Assembly (NCBI GenBank): GCA_964353555.1
Contig: CAYGWM010000007.1
Coordinates: forward strand, 4,672-68,671
Source: PR03 sp964353555
Lineage (GTDB): Bacteria > Myxococcota_A > UBA9160 > PR03
Length of the DNA: 64,000 nt
Reading direction: 5' to 3'
The position numbers and the translations under genes are program-made. Positions within the stretch are counted from its first letter, which is position 1; each line of letters begins with the position of its first letter. Shown here piece after piece: positions 17,353 through 26,397 of the stretch. Under the pieces are notes generated by a model that saw nothing but the letters and a program-made list of their open reading frames with translations, did not search any database and had not been told where the DNA came from.

Positions 17353-19367
17353 GCGGCGCACTGCGCGCCGCCGCGCTCGCCGCGTGCGTCGCCTTTGGGG
17401 TTGCTTGCACCAACGACCCATACCCGTCCGCCGATGCCCGCGCACGGGTGCTCTACGTGCCTTACGCCGAAGCGCCGAAGACGCTCGATCCGCAGGTTGC
17501 GTACTCGGTCTACGACCACGACGTGATCTCGAACGTCTACGAGACGCCGCTCGAGTATCACTACCTGAAGCGCCCCTACGAACTGATTCCAGGCCTCGTC
17601 ACCGCCGTGCCCGAAGCGCGCGCGGTCGGCGACGGGCGGATCGCGTACACCTTCCAGTTGCGGCGCGGTGTGCGCTTCGCGAGCGACCCCTGCTTCGCGG
17701 TCGGCGAAGCCGGCCGCACGCAGCGCGAACTGGTCGCGTCCGATCTCGTCTTCGCGCTGCAGCGCATCGCCGACCCGAAAGTCGGCAGCCCCGTGCTGGT
17801 GACCTTCTCGAAAATCGTCGGCCTCACCGAGTTCGGCAAGCGCTTGGCAAAGCTGCGCGAGGAAGACCCGAGCTTCACGGCGCTGCGCATCGATCAGCAA
17901 TACGAGCGCGCCGGCCCGATCGAGGGACTGCGAGCCAGCGGTGACGACACGCTGGAGATCACGCTCGACGCACCGTATCCGCAGATCCTGTACTGGTTTG
18001 CGATGCCGTTCACGGCGCCGGTGCCGTGGGAAGCGGTCGTCTACTACGACGGCGAGGGCGGTCGCGATCTGTTCGCCGAACACGCGGTCGGCACCGGTCC
18101 GTTCCGGATCGCCCGCTATCAGAAGCGCAGCCGGATCGTGCTCGAACGCAATCCCGACTGGTACGGCGCGCAGCATCCCGAGTGGCGCGCGCCTGCCGCG
18201 ACCTATCCGAGCGAGGGCAGCTCGGGCGACTCCGAAAAGAGTCTTCTCGAACCCGACCTGGTGGGGCGCGCGTTGCCGTTCGTCGATCGCGTCGAGATGC
18301 GTCTCGAGAAGGAAGCGATTCCCGTCTTCACGAAGTTCCTACAGGGCTACTACGACCGCTCGCGGATTCCGAAGGAGAGCTTCGACAAGGCCGCGTCGGG
18401 CGGCGCGCTCTCGCCGGAGATGGCGTCGCTCGGCATCCAGCTCGAGCGAACCGTGACGCTCGGCACCTACTACATCGGCTTCAACATGGTCGATCCGGTG
18501 GTAGGAAGCGCAGGGGGAGAGCGCAGTCGCAAGTTGCGGCAGGCGATGAGTCTGGCGATCGACGCGGACGAGTTCCTGCGCGTGTTCCTCAACGGGCGCG
18601 GCGTTCCCGCACAGTCGCCGCTCCCGCCGGGGCTCTTCGGTTACGAGGACGACTATCGCAACCCCTTTCGCAAAGTCGATCTCGAGCGCGCGCGCAGCCT
18701 ACTCGCCGAGGCCGGCTATGCGAACGGCGTCGATCCTGCGACCGGCCGCGCGCTGCGCATCTCGTTCGACACCGGCGACACTTCCGTGCAGGCGGGGCTC
18801 CGCTACCAGTTTCTGGTCGAATCGTGGCGACGCCTCGGGCTCGATGTCGAGATCGCCGCGACCAGCTACAACCAGTTCCAGGACAAGGTGCGGCGCGGTG
18901 CGCACCAGCTCTATTTCTGGGGCTGGGTGGCGGACTACCCCGATCCCGAGAACTTCCTGTTCCTGCTCTTTGGCGCGATGGGACAGACAGCGAGCGGCGG
19001 ACCCAACTCGTCGAACTTCGCCGACCCGCGCTACGACGCGCTCTTCGATGCGATGAAGGACCGGCCCAACGATGGGGCGCGACTCGAGACGATCCGCGCG
19101 ATGCGCGCGTTGCTCGAAACCGAGCGCCCGTGGATCGAACTCTACCATCCCGAAGACTACGCGCTCACGCAGGGCTGGTTGCACAACGTGAAGGCGACGG
19201 GACTCACGGTGCCGGTCTGGAAGTACTACGACGTCGACGCGGCGATGCGCGCAGAACGTCGCGTCGCGTGGAACCAGCCGGTGCGCTGGCCGGCGTTTGC
19301 GCTCGCGGGTCTCGGTGTGGCGTTGCTCGTACCGGGTGTCGCGACCTACCTGCGGGAGCGCCACTAG
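17349..19367 (+). CDS. ABC transporter substrate-binding lipoprotein, family 5, with C-terminal membrane helix
   Basis: A solute-binding protein for a peptide/opine-type importer. 672 residues from TTG at 17349, overlapping the preceding stop. The signal peptide ends in the lipobox FGVAC. The SBP_bac_5 signature appears as APKTLDPQVAY, GRIAYTFQLRRGVRFASDP, GTGPFRIARYQKRSRIVLERNPDW and LSPEM...YYIGFNM. Unusually, the C-terminus adds a hydrophobic helix (RWPAFALAGLGVALLVPGVA) followed by a short basic tail. Long for the family. The four downstream genes complete the transporter. Confidence 0.88.
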   Translation: MSGALRAAALAACVAFGVACTNDPYPSADARARVLYVPYAEAPKTLDPQVAYSVYDHDVISNVYETPLEYHYLKRPYELIPGLVTAVPEARAVGDGRIAYTFQLRRGVRFASDPCFAVGEAGRTQRELVASDLVFALQRIADPKVGSPVLVTFSKIVGLTEFGKRLAKLREEDPSFTALRIDQQYERAGPIEGLRASGDDTLEITLDAPYPQILYWFAMPFTAPVPWEAVVYYDGEGGRDLFAEHAVGTGPFRIARYQKRSRIVLERNPDWYGAQHPEWRAPAATYPSEGSSGDSEKSLLEPDLVGRALPFVDRVEMRLEKEAIPVFTKFLQGYYDRSRIPKESFDKAASGGALSPEMASLGIQLERTVTLGTYYIGFNMVDPVVGSAGGERSRKLRQAMSLAIDADEFLRVFLNGRGVPAQSPLPPGLFGYEDDYRNPFRKVDLERARSLLAEAGYANGVDPATGRALRISFDTGDTSVQAGLRYQFLVESWRRLGLDVEIAATSYNQFQDKVRRGAHQLYFWGWVADYPDPENFLFLLFGAMGQTASGGPNSSNFADPRYDALFDAMKDRPNDGARLETIRAMRALLETERPWIELYHPEDYALTQGWLHNVKATGLTVPVWKYYDVDAAMRAERRVAWNQPVRWPAFALAGLGVALLVPGVATYLRERH

Positions 19368-20332
19368 TGCTCGCGTATCTGCTGCGTCGCAGCGCGTGGG
19401 GCGCCGCGACGGTGCTGGGCGTCTTGCTGTTCCTGTTCGCGCTGTTCTTCCTGTATGCGACGCCGCAAGACGTCGCGCGCCAGGCGCTCGGCGAGAAGGC
19501 GCCGCCTGAAGCGATCGCACAATGGCTGGTGAACCACGGCTACGACAAGCCCGCCGTCTGGAACCCCGAGCACCCACTCGACACGCGCCTCGCCGAACAC
19601 TTCCGGCGCATGCTGCTCTTCGATTTCGGCCGCAGCGACGCCGACGATGTTCCGATCGCGCAGCGGCTGCGAGACGGCGTGGGGCCGAGCCTCAGCGTGA
19701 CGGTGCCACTCTTTGCACTCGGTCTCCCGCTCGCGCTGTCGCTGGCGTTGCTGGTCGCGTTCTTCCGCGAGACCTATATCGACCGCGCTGGCGTCGTGCT
19801 CTGCGTGCTGGCGATGAGTGTCTCGGTGCTGGTCTACATTCTCGGCGGTCAGTTCCTGCTCGGGAAGCTGCTGCGCTGGTTTCCGATCTCGGGATTCGAC
19901 CCGGATCCGAGCGTGCTGCTGCGCTTCCTCGCGCTACCCGTGCTGGTGGGCCTCTTCGCCCATGTCGGCGCCGACGTGCGCTTCTACCGCGCGGTGTTCC
20001 TCGAAGAGAGCGGGCGCGACTACGTGCGCACGGCGCGTGCGAAAGGCGCTGGCGACGCCCGTGTGATGGCGCGCCATGTGCTGCCGAACGCGCTGATCCC
20101 GGTGCTGACCAACGTCGTCGTCGAGATTCCGTTCTTGTTTACCGGTTCGATCCTGCTCGAGTCGTTCTTCGGCATTCCCGGACTCGGCTCGATCACCGTC
20201 GACGCGATCCATTCCAATGATTTCGCGACGCTGCGCGTGATGGTGTATCTCGGTGCGCTGCTCTTCATCGCCGGACAGGTGCTGACGGACGTCGCGTACA
20301 CGATCGTCGATCCGCGCGTGCGGCTCGGGTAG
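19367..20332 (+). CDS. dppB: Peptide-type ABC transporter permease (DppB/OppB family)
   Basis: 321 residues from GTG at 19367, sharing one base with the preceding stop. Six predicted membrane helices. The N-terminal helix is followed by a periplasmic insert typical of this family (DVARQALGEKAPPEAI), and the EAA loop reads YVRTARAKGAGDARVMARHVLPNA, which contacts the ATPases. It pairs with the DppC-like gene downstream. Substrate is not predictable from sequence; dipeptides, oligopeptides, opines or nickel are all handled by relatives. Confidence 0.9.
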   Translation: MLAYLLRRSAWGAATVLGVLLFLFALFFLYATPQDVARQALGEKAPPEAIAQWLVNHGYDKPAVWNPEHPLDTRLAEHFRRMLLFDFGRSDADDVPIAQRLRDGVGPSLSVTVPLFALGLPLALSLALLVAFFRETYIDRAGVVLCVLAMSVSVLVYILGGQFLLGKLLRWFPISGFDPDPSVLLRFLALPVLVGLFAHVGADVRFYRAVFLEESGRDYVRTARAKGAGDARVMARHVLPNALIPVLTNVVVEIPFLFTGSILLESFFGIPGLGSITVDAIHSNDFATLRVMVYLGALLFIAGQVLTDVAYTIVDPRVRLG

Positions 20333-20335
20333 CGC

Positions 20336-21349
20336 GTGGAAGGGCACGTTCTCGGCAATGGGTTCGCAGCGGCGCTCGTCGGGCTCGCGCTCTTCGCAGC
20401 GTGGCGCGTGCGGAGCAGCGTATTCTGGAGCGAGCGTGCGGCCGAGATCGTGCGGCGGCGGCCGATCGCAACGATCGTCGTCGCGCTGTACCTGGGCGTG
20501 GCGCTGCTCGATTCGGTCGCGTGGCGCGATGCGCAGCCGGGCGAGGCTTCCGTAGAAGCGCGCAGCCTGCTCGATCGCGGTTTTCCCGCCGATTTTCGCG
20601 AGCGCAGCTACTCGGCGCCAATGGCGGATGTGGAGTTCTACGGCGGGCAGCCGCTCGCGCATCCGCGTCGTCATCTGCTCGGCACCGACATCCTCGGTCG
20701 CGACGTGCTGCACCTGGCACTCGGCGGCGCGCGCGTCGCGCTGCTGATCGGCGGACTCACCAGCCTGATTGCGATCCCGCTAGCGATCGCGCTCGGACTC
20801 GCCGCGGGCTATTTCGGCGGCCGCGTCGATGACCTCGTCTTCTTCTTGCTCTCGACGCTCGCCTCGATGCCGTCGATCCTGCTGCTGGTCGCGCTGATCA
20901 TGGTGCTCGGGCGCGGGCCCATCCAGGTTTGTCTGGCGCTCGCCGTGACGAGCTGGGTGAACTTCTGCCGCGTGGTGCGCGGCGAGGCGCTGAAGCTACG
21001 CGAACTCGACTACGTGCAGGCTGCGCGCGCGCTCGGCGTCTCTGAACTGCGTATTGTCTGGCGCCACGTGCTGCCGAACCTCTCGCACCTCGTCGTGATC
21101 ACGTTCGTACTGACGTTCTCGCAGCTGGTGCTGTCCGAAGCGATTCTCTCGTGGCTCGGCGTGGGCATCGACGGCTCGTGGGGTCAGATGATCGACCAGG
21201 CGCGCGACGAGCTGGCGCGCGATCCGATCATCGGGTGGAATCTCGCCGCTGCATCGTCCGCGCTCTTCGTGCTGATCCTCGCGGTGAACCGCCTGGGCGA
21301 TGCCGTGCGTGACGTGCTCGACCCGCGCACGCTGCGGGAGCCCACATGA
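20336..21349 (+). CDS. dppC: Peptide-type ABC transporter permease (DppC/OppC family)
   Basis: 337 residues, GTG start 3 bases after dppB. Two hydrophobic segments sit near the N-terminus, then the conserved GTDILGRDVLHLALGGARVAL and the EAA loop YVQAARALGVSELRIVWRHVLPN. About six membrane helices. Its stop overlaps the ATP-binding gene start (ATGA). It forms the translocation channel with the DppB-like subunit. Confidence 0.9.
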   Translation: MEGHVLGNGFAAALVGLALFAAWRVRSSVFWSERAAEIVRRRPIATIVVALYLGVALLDSVAWRDAQPGEASVEARSLLDRGFPADFRERSYSAPMADVEFYGGQPLAHPRRHLLGTDILGRDVLHLALGGARVALLIGGLTSLIAIPLAIALGLAAGYFGGRVDDLVFFLLSTLASMPSILLLVALIMVLGRGPIQVCLALAVTSWVNFCRVVRGEALKLRELDYVQAARALGVSELRIVWRHVLPNLSHLVVITFVLTFSQLVLSEAILSWLGVGIDGSWGQMIDQARDELARDPIIGWNLAAASSALFVLILAVNRLGDAVRDVLDPRTLREPT

Positions 21350-22329
21350 GCGAAGCGCTGCTGCACGTCGAGGGGCTCGTGACGTCGTTTCCCGGCGCCC
21401 GTGGTGCGCGTCTGCCAGTCGTAGACCGCGTAGACGTCACGGTCGCGCGCGGCGAGGCGGTCGCGCTGGTCGGCGAATCGGGCTGCGGCAAGTCGATGAC
21501 CGCGCTGTCGATCGTCGGGCTCGTGCCGAAGCCCGGGCGGATCGACGCGGGCAGTGTACGGATGGCCGGTCGCGAATTGCGCGGGCTTCCCGTCACCGCA
21601 TTGCGACGCGTGCGTGGCTCCGAGATCGCGATGATCTTCCAGGAGCCGGCGACCAGCCTGAACCCGGTGCAAACCGTCGGCGCGCAAGTGGTGGAGGCGA
21701 TCACGCTGCACGAATCCGTCTCGCGCGGCGAGGCGCGGCGCCGTGTGCTCGGGCTCTTCGAGCAGGTGGGCATCCCCGATCCGCCCGCGCGCTTCGTCGC
21801 CTATCCGCACCAGCTCTCCGGGGGTCTCAAGCAGCGTGTGATGATCGCGATCGCGCTCGCGGCGCGGCCGCAGCTGCTGATCGCGGACGAACCGACGACG
21901 GCGCTCGACGTGACGATCCAGGCGCAGATCCTGGAGTTGCTGCGCGGCCTCGCCCGCGAAACCGGCACGGCGATGCTGCTGATCACGCACGATCTAGGCG
22001 TCGTGAACGAAATCGCCGATCGCGTCGCGGTGATGTACGCGGGTCGCATCGTCGAAGAGGGCACCCGTGCGGCGGTGCTCGGCGCGCCGCGCCATCCCTA
22101 CACGCAGGGGCTGCTGCGCTCGATCCCGGCGCGCGCTGCGCCGGACGAGCGGCTGGCCGAGATCCCCGGTGCCGTGCCGGCGCCGGACATGTGGCCGTCC
22201 GGCTGTCGTTTCGCAGATCGCTGTGTGCTCGTGATGGATATGTGCCGGGCGCGCGAGCCGGAGCGCACGTCGTTCGGCGCGAATGCGGCGGCGCGCTGTC
22301 ACGCGGTCGTGGCGGAGGCCTCGCGATGA
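21346..22329 (+). CDS. dppD: Peptide-type ABC transporter ATP-binding protein (DppD/OppD family)
   Basis: 327 residues. Walker A GESGCGKS; Q-loop region IFQEPATSLNPVQTVG; signature LSGGLKQRVMIAIAL; Walker B LLIADEPTTALDVT; H-loop LLITHDLG. The C-terminal cysteine-containing extension (PSGCRFADRC...C) is the family's oligopeptide-transporter tail, which can bind an Fe-S cluster in relatives. Overlaps both neighbours by 4 bp. Confidence 0.93.
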   Translation: MSEALLHVEGLVTSFPGARGARLPVVDRVDVTVARGEAVALVGESGCGKSMTALSIVGLVPKPGRIDAGSVRMAGRELRGLPVTALRRVRGSEIAMIFQEPATSLNPVQTVGAQVVEAITLHESVSRGEARRRVLGLFEQVGIPDPPARFVAYPHQLSGGLKQRVMIAIALAARPQLLIADEPTTALDVTIQAQILELLRGLARETGTAMLLITHDLGVVNEIADRVAVMYAGRIVEEGTRAAVLGAPRHPYTQGLLRSIPARAAPDERLAEIPGAVPAPDMWPSGCRFADRCVLVMDMCRAREPERTSFGANAAARCHAVVAEASR

Positions 22330-23315
22330 GTGCCATGCGCGACGCGGATGGCCAGCCGCTGCTGCGCGTCGAAGCGCTGCGCGTTTGGTTTCCGGTGCGT
22401 GCGGGCCTGTTGCAGCGACCGACTTCGGTGCTGCGCGCGGTCGACGGCGTCGATCTGACGCTGGGAGCGGGGCGCACGCTCGCACTGGTGGGCGAATCCG
22501 GCTGCGGCAAGACGACGGTGGGTCGCTCGATCCTGCGCCTCCTGGAACCGAACGGTGGCCGCGTGCTCTTCGAGGGGACCGACCTGCTCACGCTCGGGCC
22601 GGCCGCGCTGCGCCCGATTCGCCGCCGACTCCAGATCGTGTTCCAGGACCCGATGGCATCGCTCGATCCGCGCCTGCGCGTGCGCGAGGCGATTGCCGAG
22701 GGCATGCAGGCGTTCGGGATCGGCACGGGCGAGGCGGAGCGCACCGATCGCGTCGCCGTAGAGCTGCGACGCGTCCGTCTCGATCCCAGCTACATGGAGC
22801 GCTTCCCGCACGAACTCTCCGGCGGCCAGCGCCAACGCGTCTGCATCGCGCGCGCGCTCGCGGTGCAGCCGCGGCTGCTCGTCTGCGACGAGTCTATATC
22901 CGCGCTCGACGTGTCGATCCAGGCACAGATCCTCAATCTGCTGCGCGACCTGCAGGACGAACTGGGACTCGCGTATCTGTTCATCACCCACGATCTCGGC
23001 GTGGTCCGCTACCTCGCCCACAACGTTGCGGTGATGTACCTCGGGCAGATCGTCGAAACGGCAGCGACCGCGCAGATCTTCGAAGATCCGCGCCATCCAT
23101 ACACGCGTGCGCTGCTGGCGGCGATGCCATCGGTCGACCCGTCGCGTCGCAGCGTCGCGGTGCGCGCGCACGGCGAAGTGCCTTCGCCGCTGCATCCGCC
23201 TTCCGGTTGTCGCTTCCATACGCGCTGCCAGGACGCGTTCGCACGCTGTCGCAGCGAGGCGCCCGAACTGGTCGCGAACCGCGACGGCGCATCGCGCTGC
23301 TTTCTTTCTGCGTGA
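22326..23315 (+). CDS. dppF: Peptide-type ABC transporter ATP-binding protein (DppF/OppF family)
   Basis: 329 residues from ATG at 22326, overlapping dppD by 4 bp. Walker A GESGCGKTT, IVFQDPMASLDPRLRV, signature LSGGQRQRVCIARAL, H-loop FITHDLGVVRYL and the C-terminal tail PSGCRFHTRC are intact. The residues after Walker B read LLVCDESISALDVS where nearly all relatives have DEPTSALDVS or DEPVSALDVS; the catalytic Glu is kept. A longer upstream frame was rejected because it lies within dppD. Confidence 0.93.
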   Translation: MSAMRDADGQPLLRVEALRVWFPVRAGLLQRPTSVLRAVDGVDLTLGAGRTLALVGESGCGKTTVGRSILRLLEPNGGRVLFEGTDLLTLGPAALRPIRRRLQIVFQDPMASLDPRLRVREAIAEGMQAFGIGTGEAERTDRVAVELRRVRLDPSYMERFPHELSGGQRQRVCIARALAVQPRLLVCDESISALDVSIQAQILNLLRDLQDELGLAYLFITHDLGVVRYLAHNVAVMYLGQIVETAATAQIFEDPRHPYTRALLAAMPSVDPSRRSVAVRAHGEVPSPLHPPSGCRFHTRCQDAFARCRSEAPELVANRDGASRCFLSA

Positions 23316-23421
23316 TGCCATGGCCATGGACGGGGCGGGCGTCGAAGTCGATTTCGATGGGCCGATTGCCGACGAAGAGCAGGGTTGACACCCCCAACCC
23401 ATCGGGCGAAGCTGCGCCGCG

Positions 23422-23733
23422 ATGCGACTCGAATACACCTTTTCGATCACGGATGTCCCGATTCCGCGCTTCGCCGTCGAGTCGGTCGAGGGCATCGGCA
23501 AGCTCTTCACGCTCGCGACGCTGGTGTTGAACGTGATCGCAGCGCAGAAGCCGCGCGTCGAGATCGTCTTCCACGGTAACAACCCCGATGACCCCGGCCG
23601 CAAGATCTCTGCATTCCGCGAGATCATCGGGACCTCCGAAGCCGGCGCCGCGCTGCGCTTCACGGCCGGCCACGGGGGCACGATCTCGGGCTCGTCGAGC
23701 TACTTCCAGTGGCTCGTGGTCGAGAAGGCCTAG
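23422..23733 (+). CDS. Hypothetical protein, 103 residues
   Basis: Not recognised. It starts at ATG 23422 without a clear ribosome-binding site; a TTGACA at 23385-23390 lies close upstream, but the matching -10 (GAAGCT) is weak. The product has an amphipathic beginning (YTFSITDVPIPRFAVESV), a helix (FTLATLVLNVIAAQ) and a glycine-rich end (RFTAGHGGTISGSSSYFQW). No signal peptide or membrane helix. Its stop codon overlaps the stop of the convergent kinase gene. Confidence 0.5.
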   Translation: MRLEYTFSITDVPIPRFAVESVEGIGKLFTLATLVLNVIAAQKPRVEIVFHGNNPDDPGRKISAFREIIGTSEAGAALRFTAGHGGTISGSSSYFQWLVVEKA

Positions 23734-25283
23734 CGCCGCTCGGCGGCGTCGCACCCCGCTCCGGTCCAGCGGTGCTCGCGTGCGAGGCTCTCGCGTACGA
23801 CGCGTACCAGCGCAGGCTGCCAGCCTTCGCGAAACGGAAGCGCGGCTGCGTAGCGCCGGAACGCGCGGCAGCGCAGCAGCGCGGGATACGCGTCCGGTAG
23901 CGACGCATTGAGCTCGGCGAGCGCGCGTAGCCGCCGTGCCTCGCGAAGTCTTCGCGGGAAGCGCACGCCTTCGAGATCGATCACGCGCACGTCGAGGCCG
24001 GTCGGCGCGCGCCGCAACAGCAGGTGCGTGCCTTTGAGGTCACCGTGATCGACACCGGCGCGGTGCAGTGCGATCGCGAAGTGCGCGAGCGCATCGAGCG
24101 CTTCCGCCGCGCCGGCGGTCGCTTGCTCGATAGCAAAGCTCGCCGGCGTAGCGGGGCGAACGTCTTCGAGCACGACCCACGACGCGATCGGCACGCCGAA
24201 CACGCGGCGCTCGCCAAACGCATACGGGAGCGCCGCTCCGATGCGACGGGCCAGCAGGCCGTGTCCCGCGCGCCAGGCGCGAAACCCCGCGGAGCCGCGC
24301 GCGACGTCGGCGAGCGCCCGCGCGACGCCGCGGAAAGAGGTCTCCTTCACGACGACCCTGCGTCCCTCGACTTCGAGCGTCGTCACGGAGGAGCGTGCGT
24401 CGTGCTTCGCAACGCGCGCATCGCGCGTTGCGAGGGCCGACCGGTGTGCAGCGCGGATTGCGATCAGCGCATCGGCGGGGAGTTCGCGAAGCCGTAGTCC
24501 GCGCGCGTCGTCCGCGCCGATGGCAACGGCGAGGCGACCTTCGCGGCAGACGCTCTCGGTGCGCGAGCGCGCGTGTTCGCGCGCGCGCGCATCGGCCGCA
24601 TCGCCGGCCTTTCGGATTGCGTCGCGTACGGCCTCGTCTCGCGACGCGGGCAAGCCGAGCACCGTGCGCCGCACGCGCAGCCGGCGACCACGCGACACCA
24701 GCGGCGCCAGCGAGAACTCGAGGCGCGCGAGGTCGGCGCGGGTGTGGCGCCGGGCGCGCGCCCGGCGCGCATGCTGCCAGTCGAGCAGCACCGGCCCGCG
24801 CGCGCCGACGAGTACGTTGCCGGCGTGCAAGTCGCCGTGGACATAGCCCGCTTCGTGTATGCGGCGCACCAGCGCGGCGAGCGCGCCGAGCAGGCCGCGG
24901 CGTGCGGTGGGCGCGTCGCGCAGTGCTGCGGAGAGTGGCGCGCCGTCGATCCACCGCAGCGCGAGCAGCCGATCCCCGTCCGCGCACGTACCGAGCGCGA
25001 GCGGTTCGGGGACCGCGATACCGGCGTCGTGCATCCGCGCGAGCATGCTCCACTCGCGCTCAGCGGGCGCGCGCCCGAGTCTTGCCTTGGCGCGTTCGCG
25101 CAGCGCGTGGCGCCCAGAGCCGACGCGGAACTGCTTCACGACGACGTCGCCCTGCGCGCTGTGGACGCGGAAAACCGCGCGGCGCACGTTGTCGTGCAGA
25201 CACTGCGCGTCGCCGGTTGCGAGCTGGCGCTCGATTTCGCGCTGCAGAGCCGCGTCGCCCAGCGTCCAGCGCACCGCCGTCAT
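23730..25283 (-). CDS. Double-domain lipopolysaccharide core kinase-like protein (WaaP/InaA type)
   Basis: 517 residues containing two protein-kinase-like domains in tandem. Domain 1 (~1-230) has the lysine strand VVVKQFRVG, catalytic loop YVHGDLHAGNVLV (near residue 147) and VLLDWQHA. Domain 2 (~260-500) has VVVKETSFRG, DHGDLKGTHLLL (near 412) and VIDLEGVRF. Both sets of key Lys and Asp residues appear present. The family phosphorylates heptose or Kdo of the LPS core on the cytoplasmic side. The gene overlaps a WaaG-like glycosyltransferase gene by 4 bp, as waaG and waaP are adjacent in enterics. Substrate is inferred. The linker is Arg/Ala-rich. Confidence 0.75.
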   Translation of the reverse strand: MTAVRWTLGDAALQREIERQLATGDAQCLHDNVRRAVFRVHSAQGDVVVKQFRVGSGRHALRERAKARLGRAPAEREWSMLARMHDAGIAVPEPLALGTCADGDRLLALRWIDGAPLSAALRDAPTARRGLLGALAALVRRIHEAGYVHGDLHAGNVLVGARGPVLLDWQHARRARARRHTRADLARLEFSLAPLVSRGRRLRVRRTVLGLPASRDEAVRDAIRKAGDAADARAREHARSRTESVCREGRLAVAIGADDARGLRLRELPADALIAIRAAHRSALATRDARVAKHDARSSVTTLEVEGRRVVVKETSFRGVARALADVARGSAGFRAWRAGHGLLARRIGAALPYAFGERRVFGVPIASWVVLEDVRPATPASFAIEQATAGAAEALDALAHFAIALHRAGVDHGDLKGTHLLLRRAPTGLDVRVIDLEGVRFPRRLREARRLRALAELNASLPDAYPALLRCRAFRRYAAALPFREGWQPALVRVVRESLAREHRWTGAGCDAAERR

Positions 25284-26380
25284 CGCGCGATCCGCGCGTA
25301 GAGCGCGCGCAATCTCGCGATGTGTTGGGGCCAGCCGTGTTGCTCAGCGACGGCGCGCGCCGCAGCGCCGCGCTCGCGCCGTTCCGTGCGACTCGCGAGC
25401 CGGTCGAGCGCGACCACGAAGGCGGCCGTGTCTGCGGCATCGCGCACGACGATGCCACCCTCGCCGAGGATTTCGGCAGCGCCGTTGCTCGCGGTCGTGA
25501 CGACGGGGATTCCGGCTGCCGCCGCTTCGAGACAGACGTTGGCGAAGGCGTCGTAACGCGTCGGCAGGATCAGCGCGTCGGCGGCCGCGCAGAGCGACGC
25601 GACGTCGCGACCGCTGCCGAGCCAATGCACGCGAGCGCCGACGCCGAGCGCATCGGCGATCTTGCGCCACGGTCTCGGGTCGTCGTTGCCCGCGACCCAG
25701 AGCACGCCGTCGCCCGCTGCGCCCGCGAGCGCTTGGAGCGCCGTGACGAGTCCCTTGCGCTGAAAGCCGGAGCCGACGAAGAGCCACACCAGCGCGTCGT
25801 TGCCGCCGAACTCGGTGCGCAGCGCGGCGCCCTCGGTCGCGCGCCGCGATGGGTGGAAACGCTCGAGGTCGACACCGTTGTAGATCAACGCGAATCGCTG
25901 GTCCGGAACCGCGTAGCGACGCGAGAGTTCGAGCTGCACCATCCGCGAGTTGCATTGAATGATCTGGGACGCGTCGCCGAAGACTTCGCGCTCGATCGCG
26001 AGCAGCACGCGATGGCGCGGCGAGTAGCGCCGCCACACACTCCCGAAGCCGGGGTAGTGGCGCTCCATGTACTCCGCGTGGCTGCCACCGCCGGCGCGGA
26101 ACAGATCCTGGTGTCGCGTCCGCGAGAAGGAGTGCACCACGTCGAAGGCGCCGCGCGGTGCGATGCGCGCCGCCGCGTTCGAGAACGCCGTGACGCGCCA
26201 TGGCTGCCACGTCGACGGCACGCGCGCGAGATGGACCTGGACGCTCGAGGTCGCAGCAGCCTTTCGCGCGACGACGTGCACCTCGTCACCGGCGGCGGCG
26301 AGTCGGTGAGCGATCTGCCACGCCACGTGTTCGACGCCGCCCCGGGGCTCGAAGCGTTCGATCACGAGGGCGACGCGCAC
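25280..26380 (-). CDS. WaaG-like family 4 glycosyltransferase
   Basis: 366 residues from GTG at 26380. N-terminal domain VALVIERFEPRGGVEHVAW with IAHRLAAAGDEVHVV; C-terminal nucleotide-sugar domain with LIYNGVDLERF, FVGSGFQRKGL, VHWLGSGRDVASL and CLEAAAAGIPVVTT. The RKG, SGRDDV-like and LEA-AGIPV-TT pattern recalls WaaG (LPS core glucosyltransferase I). Together with the overlapping kinase gene it suggests LPS core assembly. The reading frame continues upstream past 26380 but enters another gene's antisense and loses family resemblance, so it was cut there. Confidence 0.82.
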   Translation of the reverse strand: MRVALVIERFEPRGGVEHVAWQIAHRLAAAGDEVHVVARKAAATSSVQVHLARVPSTWQPWRVTAFSNAAARIAPRGAFDVVHSFSRTRHQDLFRAGGGSHAEYMERHYPGFGSVWRRYSPRHRVLLAIEREVFGDASQIIQCNSRMVQLELSRRYAVPDQRFALIYNGVDLERFHPSRRATEGAALRTEFGGNDALVWLFVGSGFQRKGLVTALQALAGAAGDGVLWVAGNDDPRPWRKIADALGVGARVHWLGSGRDVASLCAAADALILPTRYDAFANVCLEAAAAGIPVVTTASNGAAEILGEGGIVVRDAADTAAFVVALDRLASRTERRERGAAARAVAEQHGWPQHIARLRALYARIAR

Positions 26381-26397
26381 GCGGCCCTGGAGCCGGG

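Noticed and set aside
18026..19366. N-terminal extension of the DppB-like permease
   Set aside because: It runs through the coding sequence of the substrate-binding protein in another frame; the GTG at 19367 gives a normal permease start.
23320..23388. Small 22-codon frame after the dppF-like gene
   Set aside because: Too short, no ribosome-binding site and no recognisable feature.
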